Of a DNA stretch of 63,054 nucleotides, positions 16,567 through 25,298 are shown one piece after another. Source of the stretch: Betaproteobacteria bacterium RIFCSPLOWO2_02_FULL_67_26 (GTDB lineage: Bacteria; Pseudomonadota; Gammaproteobacteria; Burkholderiales; SG8-41); assembly GCA_001771935.1 (NCBI GenBank), contig MERD01000040.1, forward strand, positions 43,401 through 106,454. The letters are read 5' to 3'. Every line of letters begins with the position of its first letter. The first letter of the stretch is position 1. Under the pieces are notes generated by a model, which was given only the letters and a program-made list of their open reading frames with translations, made no database searches and was not told the DNA's origin. A program made the translations under genes and the position numbers.

Positions 16567-17483
16567 CGATTGCCTGGTCGATATCCGTAAAGCGCGGCAA
16601 GCGAGCGGATTCATCCTGGCGGGCGATCCTGGCGGTGCTTCTGCTCGCCACGCTTCCGGGCTGCAGCCTGCTGCGGGTGGGCTACGGCCATTTCGACACC
16701 TACGCTGCCTGGACCGCGGACCGCTACTTCGATCTCGACCCCGGCCAGCGGCAGGAATTCCTCCGGCGCTTCGACCGGCTGCACGCATGGCATCGCTACG
16801 AGCAGCTGCCGGACTACGTCGCTTTCCTGGGCGAGACGAGCACCCGGGTGCAAAGGGGCATCGCGCGCGAGGACGTCGCCTGGGTGACCGGGGGGGCCAA
16901 GGCGCGTTACCGCGCCATCGTGCGGCGCATGGCGGATGACGCCGCGGCAATGCTGGTGACCGTCACGCCGGCGCAGCTCGAGGCGCTGCAGCGGCGCTGG
17001 GACTACGACAACCGCCGTTTCATCCGGGAATACCGCCTCGAGGACGGGCTCGACGAGCAGCGCCAGGCGCGCGCGGAGCGCATGCTTTCGCGCATCCAGG
17101 ACTGGACCGGCAGCCTGAGCGCCGGGCAGGAGAACCGGATCGCCGCCATGGCGAAGCAACTGCCCCTGATCCATGCCCTGCGCCACAAGGACCGCCTGCG
17201 GCGCCAGCGTGAATTCCTGGAGCTGATGGCGCAGCGCAGAAAATCCCGCGGCTTCGCCGTCGAGCTGCGCGATTGGCTGCTCAACTGGGAAAAGGGGCGC
17301 GACCCCGAGTACGACAGGCTGTTCGACGAATGGGAACGCCAGCAGGCTGACTTCTACGTCGCGGTGGACCGTATGCTGACGCCGCAACAGCGGGCGAACG
17401 TGCTCGCCCGCCTGCGGACCTACATGGACGATTTCACGCGGCTCGCGCAGCGGCCCAAGCCGCAGCCCGCCGCTGCTCGTTGA
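16563..17483 (+). CDS. DUF6279-type lipoprotein
   Basis: A 306-residue putative lipoprotein: hydrophobic leader AILAVLLLATLPGC with lipidated Cys34, then the family start SLLRVGYGHFDTYAAW and FDLDPGQRQEFL. The rest is mostly helical and charged (HRYEQLPDYVAFL, RFIREYRLEDGLDEQ, DFYVAVDRMLTPQQR). This matches the DUF6279 family of unknown function. No ATG or GTG fits before the leader; the TTG at 16563 overlapping the upstream TGA is the likely start. Converges with the Ldh gene. Confidence 0.8.
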   Translation: MTIAWSISVKRGKRADSSWRAILAVLLLATLPGCSLLRVGYGHFDTYAAWTADRYFDLDPGQRQEFLRRFDRLHAWHRYEQLPDYVAFLGETSTRVQRGIAREDVAWVTGGAKARYRAIVRRMADDAAAMLVTVTPAQLEALQRRWDYDNRRFIREYRLEDGLDEQRQARAERMLSRIQDWTGSLSAGQENRIAAMAKQLPLIHALRHKDRLRRQREFLELMAQRRKSRGFAVELRDWLLNWEKGRDPEYDRLFDEWERQQADFYVAVDRMLTPQQRANVLARLRTYMDDFTRLAQRPKPQPAAAR

Positions 17484-17502
17484 GGGATGAGGATATAGCT
17501 CG

Positions 17503-18501
17503 TCACTTCTTCTTCGCGGCCAGCGCGCGGAGCTGGTCGTAGACGGCGCGGTCGACGGGTATCCCCTCCTTCCGCCGCCGCTTGCGCTCGCGAAACGCCC
17601 GTTCCGAGGGGATACGCACCGGTTCGTCCCGGTCGAGCGGCGGCACCGCGCGCACCGCCTCGATAAGCTTTTTCAGCTGCGCCCTGAATTGCCGCGGCGG
17701 CATCAGGATGGCAGGATCGAACACGACGAACAGGAAGGCAAAATCCTGCACGCTGCCGCGCGCGAGCGCCGCCCCCGCGAGCAGGCACATGGCCTGGATG
17801 CCGAAGGCAAGCGCGGAGCCGCGATGGCCGCCAAAAGTGAAGATGCCGCCCTTCAGCGCCTCGGCGGGATCGGTGGTCGGCAGGCCGTGCGCATCGATCG
17901 CCGTGCCTTCGGGCAGGGGCAGCCCGAGCCGCGAGCGCAGAATCACCTCGCCCCGCATCATCGCCGCGGTGCCCAGGTCCACGATGAAAGGATCGCCGCC
18001 GGTCGGGAACCCGAACCCGATCGGGTTGGTGCCGAACGCGGCCTTCGCCCCGCCATGCGGCAGCACGACCGGCGCGGCGCTCGCGACGTGTATGCCGACC
18101 AGTCCCGCCCGCGCGATCATCTCCAGATAGTACGCATTGCGGCCGCTCAGGTGGCTGCGGTACAGTCCGACCACCGCAATGCGGTGCTTGCGCGCCTTCC
18201 TGATCGCGAGCTGCGCCGCCCGGTGCACGGCGTAGTAGCCGACGTGATTGCCGCCGTCCACCAGCGCGGACACATCCGTCTCGTGCACCACCTTGATCGG
18301 ACTGCGCGGCTCGCGCGTGCGCGGGTCCTCGTTGATGGTCAGTATCCGCGGCAGCCCGGCGAAGCGGTGTCCGCAGAGCGCGGCATCCACGAGGTGCGCG
18401 GTGATGACCTTCGACTGGCTTGCGTCGAAGCCGATCGCACGCAGCGCCCGCTCGCCGAGCCCGGTAGCTTCCGCAACGCTCAATTGGACTTCGTCACGCA
18501 T
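17503..18501 (-). CDS. Ldh-family (malate/L-lactate dehydrogenase type 2) oxidoreductase
   Basis: A 332-residue NAD(P)-dependent dehydrogenase of the LDH2/MdhII fold (unrelated to classical LDH). The catalytic-histidine region reads GHRFAGLPRIL, where the usual SHG is altered but the His is retained. Other landmarks: GGNHVGYYAVHRAAQLAI, GAKAAFGTNPIGFGFPTGG and VDLGTAAMMRGEV. The C-terminus ends in a Lys-rich tail. Substrates in this family range over 2-hydroxyacids and ureidoglycolate-like compounds and cannot be named here. Confidence 0.88.
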   Translation of the reverse strand: MRDEVQLSVAEATGLGERALRAIGFDASQSKVITAHLVDAALCGHRFAGLPRILTINEDPRTREPRSPIKVVHETDVSALVDGGNHVGYYAVHRAAQLAIRKARKHRIAVVGLYRSHLSGRNAYYLEMIARAGLVGIHVASAAPVVLPHGGAKAAFGTNPIGFGFPTGGDPFIVDLGTAAMMRGEVILRSRLGLPLPEGTAIDAHGLPTTDPAEALKGGIFTFGGHRGSALAFGIQAMCLLAGAALARGSVQDFAFLFVVFDPAILMPPRQFRAQLKKLIEAVRAVPPLDRDEPVRIPSERAFRERKRRRKEGIPVDRAVYDQLRALAAKKK

Positions 18502-18602
18502 CCCGTATCGCCACGCGCCTGTTACCCCCGCATCGAGTATAAGCGAGCAGGGAGGTCCGCGAACACACTGATAGAATACGGCGTTCCCGGGGATTCATCG
18601 CC

Positions 18603-19760
18603 ATGCCGTCGTTTCCACATCCGATCGCGTCCAAGCTGCCCCACGTCGGCACCACGATCTTCACCGTGATGTCGAATCTGGCCGAGCAGCACAACGCGAT
18701 CAACCTGTCGCAGGGCTTCCCCGACTTCGACTGCGCGAAGGCGTTGCGCGACCTGGTCACGAAGTACATCAACGCGGGGCTCAATCAGTACCCGCCGATG
18801 GCCGGCGTGATGCGGCTGCGCGAGCGTATCGCGGAGAAAACGGAGACGCTGTACGGCGCGAAATACGATCCCGAGCACGAAGTGACGGTCACGCCGGGCG
18901 CCACCTACGGCATTTTCACCGCGATTGCGACTATGGTGCGGCCGGGCGACGAAGTCCTCCTGTTCGAGCCGGCCTACGACTGCTATGCGCCCTCGGTCGA
19001 GGTCAACGGCGGCGTCCCGGTGTACGTTCAGCTGAAGTACCCCGACTACGGCATAGACTGGAACGCGGTACAGCGCGCGATCACGCCGAAGACGCGCATG
19101 GTCCTGCTGAATACGCCCAACAACCCCACGGCGAGCGTGCTCTCCGGGGAGGACATGCGGATGCTCGAGGGCATTCTGCGCGGCACGGACATCGTGGTGG
19201 TGAGCGACGAAGTCTACGAGCACATCGTGTTCGATGGACACCGGCACCAGAGCGTGGCGCGCTTCCCGGGGCTCGCCGAGCGCAGCTTCGTCGTGTCCTC
19301 CTTCGGCAAGACCTATCACGTCACGGGCTGGAAGATGGGCTACGTGCTGGCGCCGCGGGAGCTGACCGCGGAATTCCGCAAGGTGCACCAGTTCAACGTG
19401 TTCGTCACCAACGGCCCGCTCCAGCACGCGCTCGCAGCATACATGGAGAACCAGGACGCCTATCTCTCGCTCGCGGCGTTCTACCAGAAGAAGCGCGACT
19501 TTTTCCTCCAGGGCGTCCGGGCCTCGCGCTTCAAGCCACTGCCATCGCGCGGCACGTTTTTCCAGAACCTGGCCTACGACGCGATCAGCGACGAGCCCGA
19601 CCGGGATCTCGCGATACGGCTCACGAAAGAGCGCCGCGTCGCGGCAATCCCCATATCGGTCTTTTACCGCGAGCCGCCGCCGCACAAGGTGCTGCGCTTC
19701 TGCTTCGCCAAGTCGGAAGAAACGCTCGCGCGCGGCGCGGAAATCCTGTGCAGGATCTGA
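18603..19760 (+). CDS. Fold-type I aminotransferase, YbdL-like (methionine/kynurenine aminotransferase)
   Basis: A 385-residue PLP enzyme. The N-terminus SKLPHVGTTIFTVMSNLAEQ and INLSQGFPDFDC follow E. coli YbdL closely. LNTPNNPTASVL, VVSDEVYEHIVFDG and SSFGKTYHVTGWKMGY with the PLP lysine complete the signature. It transfers amino groups from methionine or aromatic amino acids to 2-oxoacids by family analogy. It is transcribed away from the Ldh gene and followed 34 bases later by the racemase-fold gene. Confidence 0.93.
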   Translation: MPSFPHPIASKLPHVGTTIFTVMSNLAEQHNAINLSQGFPDFDCAKALRDLVTKYINAGLNQYPPMAGVMRLRERIAEKTETLYGAKYDPEHEVTVTPGATYGIFTAIATMVRPGDEVLLFEPAYDCYAPSVEVNGGVPVYVQLKYPDYGIDWNAVQRAITPKTRMVLLNTPNNPTASVLSGEDMRMLEGILRGTDIVVVSDEVYEHIVFDGHRHQSVARFPGLAERSFVVSSFGKTYHVTGWKMGYVLAPRELTAEFRKVHQFNVFVTNGPLQHALAAYMENQDAYLSLAAFYQKKRDFFLQGVRASRFKPLPSRGTFFQNLAYDAISDEPDRDLAIRLTKERRVAAIPISVFYREPPPHKVLRFCFAKSEETLARGAEILCRI

Positions 19761-19794
19761 GCAACGGTAATTTTATTGTCAGGGGAGAATCCGA

Positions 19795-20634
19795 GTGAAA
19801 TTGTGGTACCAGAGCATGTCCCGCCAGAAGGCGTGGGGCGACTACAACAAGACGCTGCGGCGCATCCTCGATACGGTCAAGGACCCGGACACCGAGATCG
19901 AGGTGCACGGCATCACGAAAATCGGCGGAGTCGCGGACCAGTTCCACTACCTCGATTATCTCGAAAGCGGCGAGGTGCTCACCAACGTCCAGGTCGCGAT
20001 GCGCAAGGGGTTCGACGCGTTTCTCATCGGCAATATCGGCGACCCGGGGCTGCACGCCGCGCGCGAAATCGCGAACATCCCGGTGCTGGCGCTGTGCGAG
20101 ACGAGCCTGCATCTCGCCTGCATGATGGGGCGCAATTTCTCGCTCGTCACCATCAACGAGAAATTCACGCCGCGCATCATCGACAACGTCAACCGCTACG
20201 GCCTGGCGGGGCGGCTGGCCGCGGTCAACCGGATGAAGGTGGACCGCATCCTCCATCTCGATGCGGGTTTTTCCGATCCGAAGGCGCGCAAGGAGATCTT
20301 CCGGCAGTTTCTCAAGGCGGCCAACGCCAACGTCGAAGCGGGCGCCGAAGTGATCGTTCCGGCGGGCGGCGTGGTGATGGCGCTGCTGGCGGACGCGGGC
20401 CTGTTCCAGGCGGCGAAGGGCACGCCGATACTGAACGGCATCCCCGCGCTGGTGAAGACGGCGGAGGCCGTGGTGAAGCTGAACCGCATCATGGGCGGCG
20501 GCTTCCTGAGCAAGCGCCTGTACTACGCGCCGCCCACGCCGGACCAGATCGACGAGATCCGCAAGTACTACGGCAACATCTACCCGACCGTTATCAGCCC
20601 CAGCCTCAAGCGGAAAGCCGGGGGAAAAAAATGA
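19795..20634 (+). CDS. Asp/Glu/hydantoin racemase-superfamily protein lacking the catalytic cysteines
   Basis: A 279-residue protein with the racemase-superfamily layout: IGNIGDPGLHAAREI, VLALCETSLHLACMMG, FSLVTINEKF and GAEVIVPAGGVVMALL. In hydantoin racemases the first motif carries a catalytic Cys before the DPG and the second reads IVLGCAG. Here those positions are Asn/Ile and Pro/Ala. A simple two-cysteine racemase mechanism is therefore unlikely; a decarboxylase- or isomerase-like role without both thiols is possible. GGGGAGAAT precedes the ATG. It is followed by a Bug receptor. Confidence 0.82.
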   Translation: MKLWYQSMSRQKAWGDYNKTLRRILDTVKDPDTEIEVHGITKIGGVADQFHYLDYLESGEVLTNVQVAMRKGFDAFLIGNIGDPGLHAAREIANIPVLALCETSLHLACMMGRNFSLVTINEKFTPRIIDNVNRYGLAGRLAAVNRMKVDRILHLDAGFSDPKARKEIFRQFLKAANANVEAGAEVIVPAGGVVMALLADAGLFQAAKGTPILNGIPALVKTAEAVVKLNRIMGGGFLSKRLYYAPPTPDQIDEIRKYYGNIYPTVISPSLKRKAGGKK

Positions 20635-20683
20635 GAGCGTGACGAGTATCGCAGTGTATCCTCAACGAGATCGAGGAAATTCA

Positions 20684-21637
20684 GTGACACGCAACCTCGT
20701 CGTTCTCGTAGCGCTGCTTGCAGCGAGCGGCGGTTGGGCCCAGCCCTACCCGGTGAAGCCGATCCGCTTCGTCGCGCCGTTCGCGCCGGGTGGCGGCACC
20801 GACTTTATCGGGCGCGTCGCGGCCCACAGGCTGACCGAGGCCCTGAAACAGCAGGTACTCGTGGAAAATCGCCCCGGCGCGGGTGGCACGCTCGGCGCCG
20901 GGATCGGCGCCAAGGCAGCGCCTGACGGCTATACGTTCACCGTGATCGCGGGCAGCTACGCCGTGAATCCCAGCCTCTACAAGCTGGCCTTCGATCCGGT
21001 CAACGACATCACGCCGGTGATCCAGTTCTCGCAGGGGCCGCTGCTCGTCGTGGCCAACCCGTCGCTGCCCATCAAGAGCATGAAGGACCTGATCGCGCTG
21101 GCCAGGACCAGGCCCGGGGGGCTGAGCTATGCCACCAGCGGCCAGGGCAGCATCGTGCACCTTTCGACCGAGCTGTTCCTGTTCATGGCGAAGATCAAGG
21201 CGGTGCACGTCCCGTACAATGGCACCGGCCCGGCGATCACCGACACCATGGCGGGTCGGACGCAGTTCCTGTTCGGAAGCATTGCTGCGGTGCTGCCCAT
21301 CGTCAAGCAGGGGCGGCTGCGCGGGATCGCCGTAACCACGTCAAAGCGCCTCCCTGCCCTCCCCGACGTTCCCACCCTCGCGGAGTCCGGGGTCAAGGGC
21401 TATGACGTAACGTTGTGGCACGGGCTGGTCGGCCCCAAGGGGTTGCCGCGTCCGATCGTCGACCGCGTGAACGGTGCGCTCAACGAGGCGCTGAAGGCGA
21501 AGGACATGGAGGAGAAGCTCGCCACCGATGGCGTGTCCGCGGCTGGTGGCACGCCCGAGCAGTTCGGCGCTATCATCAAGCGCGACATCGAGGTCTGGCG
21601 CAAGGTCGTGAAAATGGCCGGCGTCAAAGCCTTTTAA
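20684..21637 (+). CDS. Bug/TctC-family periplasmic substrate-binding protein
   Basis: A 317-residue exported receptor starting at GTG 20684, with GAGGAA upstream; no ATG fits the signal peptide. The leader ends ASGGWAQP, then the family signature YPVKPIRFVAPFAPGGGTDF and VENRPGAGGTLG. The binding domain continues to a C-terminal EVWRKVVKMAGVKAF. It lies between the racemase-fold gene and the dienelactone hydrolase gene on the same strand. No TctAB permease is adjacent, which is usual for Bug genes. Confidence 0.93.
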   Translation: MTRNLVVLVALLAASGGWAQPYPVKPIRFVAPFAPGGGTDFIGRVAAHRLTEALKQQVLVENRPGAGGTLGAGIGAKAAPDGYTFTVIAGSYAVNPSLYKLAFDPVNDITPVIQFSQGPLLVVANPSLPIKSMKDLIALARTRPGGLSYATSGQGSIVHLSTELFLFMAKIKAVHVPYNGTGPAITDTMAGRTQFLFGSIAAVLPIVKQGRLRGIAVTTSKRLPALPDVPTLAESGVKGYDVTLWHGLVGPKGLPRPIVDRVNGALNEALKAKDMEEKLATDGVSAAGGTPEQFGAIIKRDIEVWRKVVKMAGVKAF

Positions 21638-21649
21638 TCCGGAGGAAAA

Positions 21650-22357
21650 ATGCCGGTCCGCTGGGACACAGTACAGGTAAACGGCCAGCCGATGCGCATC
21701 TACATGGGCGTGCCGGAAGGCGAGCCGCGGCGCGTGGGCCTCCTGATCGCGCAGCACGGCCCGGGGGTGGACGCGTTCATCCAGGACGTGGTGCACCGCC
21801 TGTTCCGCGAGGGCTACATCGCCGCCGCGCCGGAGCTCTACCACCGGCAGCCGGCCCAGGTCCCGGAAGGCACCACCCGAGTCGGCTTGCTGAAGGACGA
21901 CGAGATCATCGCCGACATGAACGCGACGCTCGCGCACATGAAGGCGCTCAAGGACCCGGCCGTCGGGCCGGTCGGCATCACCGGGTTCTGCATGGGCGGG
22001 CGCGTGTCGTACCTGATGGCGGCGGCGAACAGCGAGATCAAGGCGTGCTCGGTGTTCTACGGTGGCAACATGTTCAAGCAGTGGGGCAGCCTGCCTTCAC
22101 CCTTCCAGCGCACCCAGGACATCCACTGCCCGGTGATCGGCTTCTACGGCAACGAGGACACCAACCCGAGCCCGGACGATGTAAACAAGATCGACGCCGA
22201 GCTGACGCGCCTCGGCAAGCCGCACGAGTTCCACCGCTACAACGGCGCCGCGCACGCGTTCCAGAACTTCCTCGACGGCTCGCGCTACCGCGAGCGCCCG
22301 GCGCGCGGCTCGTGGAGCGAGATGCTGGCGTTCTTTGCCCAGCACCTGAAGCCCTGA
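21650..22357 (+). CDS. Dienelactone hydrolase-family protein
   Basis: A 235-residue alpha/beta hydrolase. The nucleophile motif is GFCMGGRVSYLMAA (Cys), as in dienelactone hydrolases; the acid is in YGNEDTNPSPDD and the His in NGAAHAFQNF. PELYHRQPAQVPEG and MNATLAHMKAL fit the family. AGGAGG-like sequence (GGAGGAAAA) precedes the ATG. Likely cytoplasmic ester or lactone hydrolysis in a catabolic route with the upstream Bug receptor; the exact substrate is not deducible. Confidence 0.92.
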   Translation: MPVRWDTVQVNGQPMRIYMGVPEGEPRRVGLLIAQHGPGVDAFIQDVVHRLFREGYIAAAPELYHRQPAQVPEGTTRVGLLKDDEIIADMNATLAHMKALKDPAVGPVGITGFCMGGRVSYLMAAANSEIKACSVFYGGNMFKQWGSLPSPFQRTQDIHCPVIGFYGNEDTNPSPDDVNKIDAELTRLGKPHEFHRYNGAAHAFQNFLDGSRYRERPARGSWSEMLAFFAQHLKP

Positions 22358-22364
22358 CGGGCTA

Positions 22365-22457
22365 GGGATGAGGGCGGAGGGCGGAGGGATGATCTAAAAC
22401 CGCTTTTCGATTTCTGCTGTTTCCCTCATCCCTCATCCTTCATCCCTCATCCCTCAG
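22365..22457. repeat. Tandem and inverted repeat at a convergent gene border
   Basis: Between convergent genes lie GGGATGAGGG (22365-22374) and its reverse complement CCCTCATCCC (22423-22432), able to form a 10-bp stem. The right arm continues as five copies of a heptamer CCCTCAT/CCTTCAT up to 22457. It may serve as a two-way terminator, but there is no T-run next to the stem. Confidence 0.6.
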
Positions 22458-23230
22458 AGGACTCCGGAGAGTCCGCCGTCGACGTTGATGCAGGTGCCGG
22501 TGACGTAGCTCGCCGCGTCGGAGGCGAGGAACGCGATCACGGTCGCGACTTCCTCGGACTCGCCCATGCGCCCCATGGGGATGGTCTTCCCGGTCTGCTG
22601 GTAGTGCTCATCCACGCTCAGGCCGCGGCGGGTGCCGGCGCGCTCCTGCCCTTTCGACTTGATCTTGCCGACCGCGACGGCGTTCACCAGGATGTTGAAC
22701 GGCGCCAGCTCCTTGGACAGCGCCTTGGTGAGGGCGAGGCCCGCCGCGCGCGTGATCGTGGTCGGGAAGCCGCCGGCGAACGGCTGCTTGGCGCCCACCA
22801 TGTTGAGGTTGATGATGCGCCCTCCGCCCTGCTTCTTCATGTGCGGGATCGCGGCGCGCGCGGTGCGGATCTGCCCGAACACCTTGATGTCCATGTCGTG
22901 CTGCCACGCCTTGTCGTCCACCGCGTCGAACGGCGACTGGCCGGAGCCGCCGGCATTGTTGACCACGGCATCGATGCGGCCGTAGCGCTTGACCGTCTCC
23001 TCGATGAAGCGCGGCAGGTCGTCCGGCTTGGCGGCGTCGGCCACCATCGTCATCACCTCCGCGCCGGTCGCCTTCCGGATCTCCTCCGCCGCGCCTTCCA
23101 TCACGTCCGCGCGCCGGGCACAGATGGCGAGCTTCGCGCCCTCCTGTCCGAGCCGCATCGCCGTCGCGCGCCCGATGCCTTCGCTGGCGCCGGTGATGGC
23201 GATTACTTTTCCCTTGAGTCCGAGCTCCAC
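22454..23230 (-). CDS. SDR-fold protein with a degenerate catalytic triad
   Basis: A 258-residue Rossmann protein with the SDR cofactor motif GASEGIGRATAM and NNAGGSG, and the C-terminal FLASDAASYVTGTCINVDGG. The active-site Ser and YxxxK are replaced: the serine strand reads IINLNMVGAKQ, and the usual YSASKAA reads TTITRAAG. This altered pattern occurs in a known SDR subgroup, so it is a lineage feature rather than a sequencing error. It may bind NAD(P)H without classical dehydrogenase chemistry. Converges with the dienelactone hydrolase gene. Confidence 0.88.
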   Translation of the reverse strand: MELGLKGKVIAITGASEGIGRATAMRLGQEGAKLAICARRADVMEGAAEEIRKATGAEVMTMVADAAKPDDLPRFIEETVKRYGRIDAVVNNAGGSGQSPFDAVDDKAWQHDMDIKVFGQIRTARAAIPHMKKQGGGRIINLNMVGAKQPFAGGFPTTITRAAGLALTKALSKELAPFNILVNAVAVGKIKSKGQERAGTRRGLSVDEHYQQTGKTIPMGRMGESEEVATVIAFLASDAASYVTGTCINVDGGLSGVL

Positions 23231-23349
23231 GGTTATCTCCTGCGATAGTGGGAAGGAGGCGATTGTGACACAAATGAACCCGGGAGATCGGGAGAGCGGG
23301 AGGTGGAGAAAAGCGTGACCCGTAATTATCTCCGGTTACAATTGCAAAC

Positions 23350-24336
23350 ATGGTTATTGCTATTCCCGACGACTACCACGGCGTCGTATCCAGGCTCGAT
23401 TGCCTCGCAAGGCTGTCCGCGCACGACATCCGTATCTTCCAGGACGTTGCGCCCGCCAATGACCGGCTGCTCGCCAACCTGCGCGAGGCGGAGATCATCG
23501 TCCCCATCCGTGAGCGCACCCGCTACACGCGCGAGATCATCGGGCACCTGCCCCGGCTGAAGCTGTTCAGCCAGACCGGGCGCAGCACGCACCATATAGA
23601 TATCGCCGCGTGCACGGAACGCGGCATCGCGGTGGCCGCCGGAACCAACGCTTCGCCGTATACCGTCGCCGAACACACCTGGGCGCTCATCCTCGCCGCA
23701 TTGCGGCGCATTCCCGATGAGACCGCCCTGATGAAACGCGGCGAACTGCGCCGGTCGTTCAGCGGGACGCTGCACGGGCGCACGCTCGGCGTATTCGGCC
23801 TGGGCAAGATCGGCAAGCTCGTCGCGGCAACGGGCGCGAGCTTCGGCATGCGCGTGCTCGTGTGGGGACAGGACGCCTCGCAGGCGGCGGCGATGGCCGC
23901 GGGCTACGACATCGCGGGGTCCCAGCGCGAGCTGTTCGAGCGCTCGGACGTGCTGGCCCTGCTGGCGCGTCTCTCCGCCGCCACGCGCGGCATCGTGACC
24001 GCCGGCGACCTCGCGCGCATGAAGCCGACGGCGCTGCTCGTCAACACCGCGCGCGCCGAGCTGGTCGCGCCCGGGGCCCTGGTCGACGCGCTGAAGCAGG
24101 GCCGGCCGGGGCTCGCCGCCGTGGACGTGTACGAGAACGAGCCGGTGGTGAACGGCAGCCATCCCCTGCTCCAGCTCGACGCGGCGCTGTGCACGCCGCA
24201 CACGGCGTGGCTCGAGCCGGGCACCTACGAGCTCTACTTCGGCGAGGCCTTTGACAACATCAAGGCGTTTCTTGCCGGGAAGCCCGTCAATCTGGTGAAT
24301 CCCGGGGTGCTTTCCAGACTCAATTCACGCCCTTGA
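23350..24336 (+). CDS. D-2-hydroxyacid dehydrogenase family protein
   Basis: A 328-residue NAD-dependent dehydrogenase. The nucleotide-binding motif is TLGVFGLGKIGKLVAATG. The catalytic Arg is in LLVNTARAELV, Glu in VDVYENEPV and His in CTPHTAWLEPGTYELY. TNASPYTVAEHTWALIL also fits the family. It reduces 2-oxoacids or oxidises D-2-hydroxyacids in the cytoplasm. Divergent from the SDR gene across a roughly 120-base spacer that contains GGGAGATCGGGAGAGCGGGAGG-like repeats; a small unknown gene follows it. Confidence 0.92.
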   Translation: MVIAIPDDYHGVVSRLDCLARLSAHDIRIFQDVAPANDRLLANLREAEIIVPIRERTRYTREIIGHLPRLKLFSQTGRSTHHIDIAACTERGIAVAAGTNASPYTVAEHTWALILAALRRIPDETALMKRGELRRSFSGTLHGRTLGVFGLGKIGKLVAATGASFGMRVLVWGQDASQAAAMAAGYDIAGSQRELFERSDVLALLARLSAATRGIVTAGDLARMKPTALLVNTARAELVAPGALVDALKQGRPGLAAVDVYENEPVVNGSHPLLQLDAALCTPHTAWLEPGTYELYFGEAFDNIKAFLAGKPVNLVNPGVLSRLNSRP

Positions 24337-24347
24337 GGCATGCGGAA

Positions 24348-24605
24348 ATGAATACCCTGTTCGATAAGGAAACGCTCGAAGCACTCCGGCAGCTGTGCGA
24401 CGAGACCGGGGAGGCCATGCAGCTCGCCCGGAAGAGCCCCGACCTGGACGATTTCTCGGCCTGCCTCGCGGTGGCCTTGCTCAAGATCGGGCTCGCCACC
24501 GGCTTCGTCGAGCAGCGCTATCCCGGCTTCGCCAAGGAGATCGAGGCCAAGCGCCAGCGCGTGATCACGGCGCTCACCGAGGAACAGAAGCAGCAGAAGC
24601 ACTGA
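24348..24605 (+). CDS. Small conserved-type hypothetical protein
   Basis: An 85-residue soluble, mainly helical protein (LFDKETLEALRQLCDETGEA, then SACLAVALLKIGLATGFVEQ) ending in a Gln/Lys-rich tail. Start ATG 24348 has CGGAA just upstream; a TTG five codons earlier is possible. It starts 11 bases after the dehydrogenase stop and is probably in the same transcript. I do not recognise a family. Confidence 0.65.
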   Translation: MNTLFDKETLEALRQLCDETGEAMQLARKSPDLDDFSACLAVALLKIGLATGFVEQRYPGFAKEIEAKRQRVITALTEEQKQQKH

Positions 24606-24608
24606 AGC

Positions 24609-24659
24609 GTGACTCGCGGATCGCGGAAACCCACTCACGAGCCGCGAACCGCGAGTCAC
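24609..24659. terminator. Inverted repeat between convergent genes
   Basis: GTGACTCGCGG (24609-24619) and CCGCGAGTCAC (24649-24659) are perfect 11-base inverted repeats. They sit exactly between the small plus-strand gene and the minus-strand secreted-protein gene. A weak inner GCGGATCGCGG/CCGCGAACCGCG pairing could extend the stem. There is no T-run, so any terminator activity is inferred from position. Confidence 0.45.
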
Positions 24660-25189
24660 TACTTACTGCTGGAGGCTTCCTGCACGTTGACGAAGCTGTG
24701 GTCGCAGAAGCCGGGATCCGAGCTGTCCTTCAGCGCTTCGTACACCGCATCCGGATCCGACAGCACGCGCGGATCGAAGTGGCGGGACTGGACGGCGCCG
24801 TAGGTCACGCAGGCGCCGCCGCGCGCGTCCCGGTCGAGACAGCCGTACACCGTGGTGAGGACGTACATCCCCGCCATGTGATCCACGAAGTGCAGGTACT
24901 TGCCGCCGTGCAGCACCCGCACGTTGCGCGCCCCCGCGACCCGCGTGGAGATCTGGCGCGCGCGCCCGTCGCGTATCGCCTGGAAGTGGGTCAACGACTG
25001 GGAACGGCCCTCGACCATGATCCGGTCGCCGGTCGCCGGGTCCACGTCGTACGACTTGTAGAACGCGCAGTGGACGTAGCGGGATTGCGCGAGGTTGTCG
25101 AACGGCGACGCGTCCGCCGCCAGTCCCGCGCCCGGGGCGAGCAGCGCGGCCAGGATCAGCCCGAACGAGCGAGGCGCGGACCGTATCAT
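24659..25189 (-). CDS. Secreted hypothetical protein
   Basis: A 176-residue protein with a signal peptide (LILAALLAPGAGLAADA) and four Cys in the mature part (VHCAFYKSY, YGCLDRDARGGACVTYG, DPGFCDHSF), suggesting disulphides in the periplasm. There is no recognised domain. The stop codon lies in the right arm of the inverted repeat. Upstream it is divergent from the TPR gene. Confidence 0.65.
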   Translation of the reverse strand: MIRSAPRSFGLILAALLAPGAGLAADASPFDNLAQSRYVHCAFYKSYDVDPATGDRIMVEGRSQSLTHFQAIRDGRARQISTRVAGARNVRVLHGGKYLHFVDHMAGMYVLTTVYGCLDRDARGGACVTYGAVQSRHFDPRVLSDPDAVYEALKDSSDPGFCDHSFVNVQEASSSK

Positions 25190-25298
25190 CGAATGCAGTT
25201 TGCCACCTTAGGCGGCGCGGTGTCCACCGCCTTGACGGGCGTTCGGCCTGCCGCTACGCTCCCCGCCCTGATGCGTGACGAGTGACGGTTGACGAGTG

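Noticed and set aside
22423..22457. Tandem heptamers as a CRISPR array
   Set aside because: Units are 7 bases with no spacers of constant length and no cas genes nearby.
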